Shown here: positions 6,614 through 7,966 of the stretch, piece by piece
How the letters are laid out: each line of letters opens with the position of its first letter
Position numbering within the stretch: position 1 is the stretch's first letter
Assembly (NCBI GenBank): GCA_025450405.1
Contig: JANWHL010000198.1
Span: 1-7,966 of the forward strand
DNA: 7,966 nt
From: Ktedonobacterales bacterium
GTDB lineage: Bacteria; Chloroflexota; Ktedonobacteria; Ktedonobacterales; JADMIN01
Reading direction: 5' to 3'
Position numbers and translations under genes: made by a program
Notes under the pieces: model-generated
Seen by the model: the letters and a program-made list of their open reading frames with translations, nothing else
Database searches by the model: none
What the model was told of the DNA's origin: nothing

Positions 6614-7060
6614 ATGAGCACCGGGAGAAATGTGCCCCCTGGCCAGTTGCCGCCCGGCGCGGGGCAAGCGGCGCTGCCAGTGCTCGCGGTCCTCTTCGTG
6701 GACCCGGACATGGCGGCGGCGGAGCGGCTGGCCAGCGGGCTGCGCGGGCGGTGTCCGGTGGCGGTGGTGGGCTCGGGGCAGGCGGCGCAGGCGGCGATCG
6801 CGCAGCGCATCCCCGACCTGATCGTGACGGAGCTCGATCTGCCGGACGCGAACGGGCTGGAGTTGATCAAGCGGCTGCGGAGCACGCCGGCCACTCGGCA
6901 TGTGCTCTTCATTGTGGTGACGCGGCGCACGGCGGTGCGGGACAAGATCGCGGCGTTCCAGGTGGGGGCCGACGATTACCTGGTGAAGCCGGTGGATCCG
7001 GACCAGTTCGAGACCCACATGTTGCTGGTCAGCAAGTTCCGCAAGGTGATTCCGAATTGA
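6614..7060 (+). CDS. Degenerate stand-alone receiver (response-regulator-like) with Glu at the phosphoacceptor site
   Basis: A 148-residue receiver with a roughly 20-residue Pro/Gly-rich N-tail and no output domain. The fold signals are clear: VLAVLFVDPD (beta1), IPDLIVTELDLPDANGLELIKRLR (beta3 to alpha3), VLFIVVTRR (beta4, T103) and GADDYLVKPVDPDQFE (beta5, K125). In receivers the phosphoacceptor Asp lies 4 residues before the conserved Pro and 8 before the Gly. Here Pro77 and Gly81 place it at E73, so it is Glu. The acidic pair is also broken (D30, then P31). Phosphorylation is therefore unlikely. Glu at this site sometimes mimics the active state in response regulators, but that is not shown here. 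The start is ATG 6614, with a modest AAGGG (6601-6605) 8 bases upstream. It lies 230 bases after the kinase, with repeats on both sides. Confidence 0.85.
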   Translation: MSTGRNVPPGQLPPGAGQAALPVLAVLFVDPDMAAAERLASGLRGRCPVAVVGSGQAAQAAIAQRIPDLIVTELDLPDANGLELIKRLRSTPATRHVLFIVVTRRTAVRDKIAAFQVGADDYLVKPVDPDQFETHMLLVSKFRKVIPN

Positions 7061-7094
7061 GACGCGGCGGGGAACCGGCGGAGGATGGAACCGT

Positions 7095-7130
7095 CGAGAA
7101 TGCGGAGAACACAGAGAAGAGAGCAGAGGG
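7095..7130. repeat. CACAGAG-type degenerate intergenic repeat, copy 2
   Basis: A purine-rich stretch of the same type as that after the kinase. It shares GAGAACACAGAG (7105-7116) and continues as degenerate GAGAGCAGAGGGG. The two stretches bracket the degenerate receiver gene. Confidence 0.55.
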
Positions 7131-7143
7131 GCACGGGGACCGA

Positions 7144-7194
7144 GGGCGGACACGGCGGAAGGGCGGACACGCCGGCAGGGCGGACACGGGCGAG
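7144..7194. repeat. Degenerate 17-bp tandem repeat, three copies
   Basis: GGGCGGACAC recurs at 7144, 7161 and 7178, each followed by 7 variable bases, giving a 17-base period. It is one of several short arrays in the gene-free stretch 7061-7449, which otherwise shows GC-rich, low-complexity DNA and no convincing gene. Confidence 0.75.
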
Positions 7195-7282
7195 TTGGGT
7201 GGTGGGGCGAGGATGCGGAATTGAAGTTCCGCGTGTAATCATGGATGGCAAGGGGCTGGGCGGGCGAAGGGACAGGGCGGCA

Positions 7283-7320
7283 GCCAAGGGCGGGGGCCAA
7301 GGGCGGGGGCCAAGGGCGGG
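7283..7320. repeat. 13-bp tandem repeat, three copies
   Basis: GCCAAGGGCGGGG is repeated at 7283-7295 and 7296-7308, then 12 of 13 bases at 7309-7320. It abuts the second 41-bp direct repeat. The units are identical, suggesting recent slippage expansion. Confidence 0.85.
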
Positions 7321-7322
7321 CA

Positions 7323-7363
7323 GATCGCTTGGCGAGGAGGCGCCCTGAAGGACGCGGGTAATC
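7323..7363 (+). repeat. 41-bp direct repeat, copy B
   Basis: Matches 4893-4933 at 40 of 41 bases in the same orientation, 2430 bases downstream. Unlike copy A it is not followed by a Shine-Dalgarno and a real gene; only a 27-codon low-complexity frame follows. The potential GGCG-AGGAGG-CGCC hairpin (7331-7344) is conserved. Together the two copies flank the kinase and the degenerate receiver. Confidence 0.85.
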
Positions 7364-7528
7364 TTATGCGGGGTAGCTCGGGCACGGGCGGGTGCGCGGG
7401 GGCCGGGCGCGCCAGGGCACTCGCCGGCTCGCCGCGGGCCGGACGCTGACTACGCGCCTGGGCGCTCAAAGTAGTGGCCCGCCTCCAGATCGGCGATCAC
7501 TCCCGGGTGAACGGGGCGCCAGCCGAGG

Positions 7529-7574
7529 CGCTGTTGGGTCAGGGCGCTGTTGGGTCAGGGCGCTGTTGGGTCAG
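7529..7574. repeat. 16-bp tandem repeat, 2.9 copies, inside the SDR remnant
   Basis: CGCTGTTGGGTCAGGG occurs at 7529-7544 and 7545-7560, then 14 of 16 bases at 7561-7574. Copies are identical. The 32 extra bases shift the minus-strand reading frame by two and introduce a stop. Confidence 0.95.
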
Positions 7575-7724
7575 CGCGCTCGACGTCGGGTGGTCGAGCG
7601 ACACCACGGGCGCGAGCCAGCCGAATTGGGCGGGCGCCTCCTCCGGGGAAACGCTGACCGCCGGTAGATGCAGGTGGCGACCGATGACCTCGGCGATCCG
7701 CCGGAATGGCACGCCCTCGTCGCC

Positions 7725-7756
7725 GACCCCGTGCAGCCGCGACCCCGTGCAGCCGC
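7725..7756. repeat. 16-bp tandem duplication inside the SDR remnant
   Basis: GACCCCGTGCAGCCGC is exactly duplicated (7725-7740 and 7741-7756). The 16 extra bases cause the first frameshift of the SDR remnant. The length matches the unit of the other array in this gene, but the sequence is unrelated. Confidence 0.95.
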
Positions 7757-7846
7757 GACCCGGCCGGCGCGGCGTCCAACGCCAGCCGGAACAAATACCC
7801 CGCATCGCGTTCGTGCACGGCCGCCGATGTCAGTACCTGTCATGAC

Positions 7847-7966
7847 TTACGAGGCGACATCGGGCCGCCCGGGCACGGCCGGCGGCGCCCCGAGGCGATA
7901 GACGAGGCCGCGGGTGCCGTCGACCCGGATGCGCTCGCCGTCGACGAGGCGGCGCGTGCCATCCAC
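7847..7966 (-). CDS. C-terminal end of a probable PEP-utilising enzyme (mobile/phosphohistidine domain), truncated by window edge
   Basis: On the minus strand the frame enters from the right edge and gives 39 residues ending at TAA (7849-7847). The visible part contains TRRLVDGERIRVDGTRGLVY and a Pro-rich tail ending PDVAS. An 'xDGxxIxVDGxxGxVxxL' ending is typical of the swivelling phosphohistidine domain that closes PEP-synthase, PPDK and rifampicin-phosphotransferase-like proteins. The catalytic His and the rest lie outside the window, so the exact enzyme cannot be named. The SDR remnant begins just after its stop on the same strand. Confidence 0.5.
   Translation of the reverse strand: MDGTRRLVDGERIRVDGTRGLVYRLGAPPAVPGRPDVAS

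Larger units (their letters stand above)
7450..7839 (-). pseudogene. C-terminal remnant of an NAD-dependent epimerase/SDR gene, frameshifted by tandem duplications
   Basis: Read on the minus strand, three pieces in shifting frames form one continuous SDR-type C-terminus. Piece 1 has AAVHERDAGYLFRLALD and APAGSRLHGV (to about 7757). Piece 2 has GDEGVPFRRIAEVIGRHL, then FGWLAPVVSLDHPTSSALTQQR (to about 7530). Piece 3 has LGWRPVHPGVIADLEAGHYF and stops at TAG (7452-7450). The first break falls exactly on a 16-bp tandem duplication (7725-7756) and the second on a three-copy 16-bp array (7529-7574, 32 extra bases). Removing the extra copies restores a single frame of about 107 residues; together they add 48 bases, so pieces 1 and 3 share a frame. 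The N-terminal NAD-binding half (full length about 290-300 residues) is absent, and the preceding gene's stop lies only a few bases upstream, so a deletion also occurred. Family assignment rests on recalled SDR C-terminal motifs. Not expected to be functional. Confidence 0.72.

Noticed and set aside
6520..7224. A 234-codon plus-strand frame over the second receiver
   Set aside because: Gly/Ala/Arg-rich with no domain; the overlapping frame at 6614-7060 encodes an evident receiver.
7366..7449. 27-codon frame just after repeat copy B
   Set aside because: Low-complexity Gly/Arg/Ala peptide without a Shine-Dalgarno; not supported as a gene.
7571..7843. Minus-strand frame with an ATG a few bases after the PEP-enzyme stop
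   Set aside because: It has an ATG close to the upstream stop, but its product is out of frame with every SDR motif; it is a by-product of the broken gene.

Overview
The window is about 70% GC, and every strong gene start has a purine-rich Shine-Dalgarno sequence. It carries an ECF-type sigma factor paired with a membrane-anchored beta-propeller, a two-component cluster and GC-rich intergenic repeats. This fits a high-GC environmental bacterium. My best guess is Chloroflexota, perhaps near Thermomicrobia, from gene style only; nothing here proves it.

Layout: (1) 2-853 (+) is the 3' part of a T4 Rnl1-type RNA ligase, cut by the left edge. (2) 1037-3354 (+) is a translationally coupled pair: an ECF-like sigma factor, then a one-TM protein with a C-terminal eight-repeat PQQ-like propeller, overlapping by ATGA. 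(3) 3355-3758 has no gene but is dense in hairpins and holds a threefold 21-bp tandem repeat; it ends in a good sigma70-like promoter. (4) 3759-4304 (+) is a four-TM protein of unknown function. (5) 4394-7060 (+) is a signalling cluster: a normal single-domain receiver, a six-TM histidine kinase, and a second receiver with Glu in place of the phosphoacceptor Asp. The kinase and second receiver lie between two near-identical 41-bp direct repeats (40/41). (6) 7061-7449 has no gene and is full of short tandem repeats. (7) 7450-7839 (-) is the C-terminal remnant of an NAD-dependent epimerase/SDR gene, broken by two separate 16-bp tandem duplications. (8) 7847-7966 (-) is the extreme C-terminus of what looks like a PEP-utilising enzyme, cut by the right edge.

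Functional reading: the sigma/propeller pair looks like a cell-envelope signalling module, with the propeller protein standing where an anti-sigma factor normally sits. The kinase probably phosphorylates the intact receiver (D66). The Glu-bearing receiver is more likely a constitutive or scaffolding partner. The right end is a decaying region with a clear excess of short tandem duplications.
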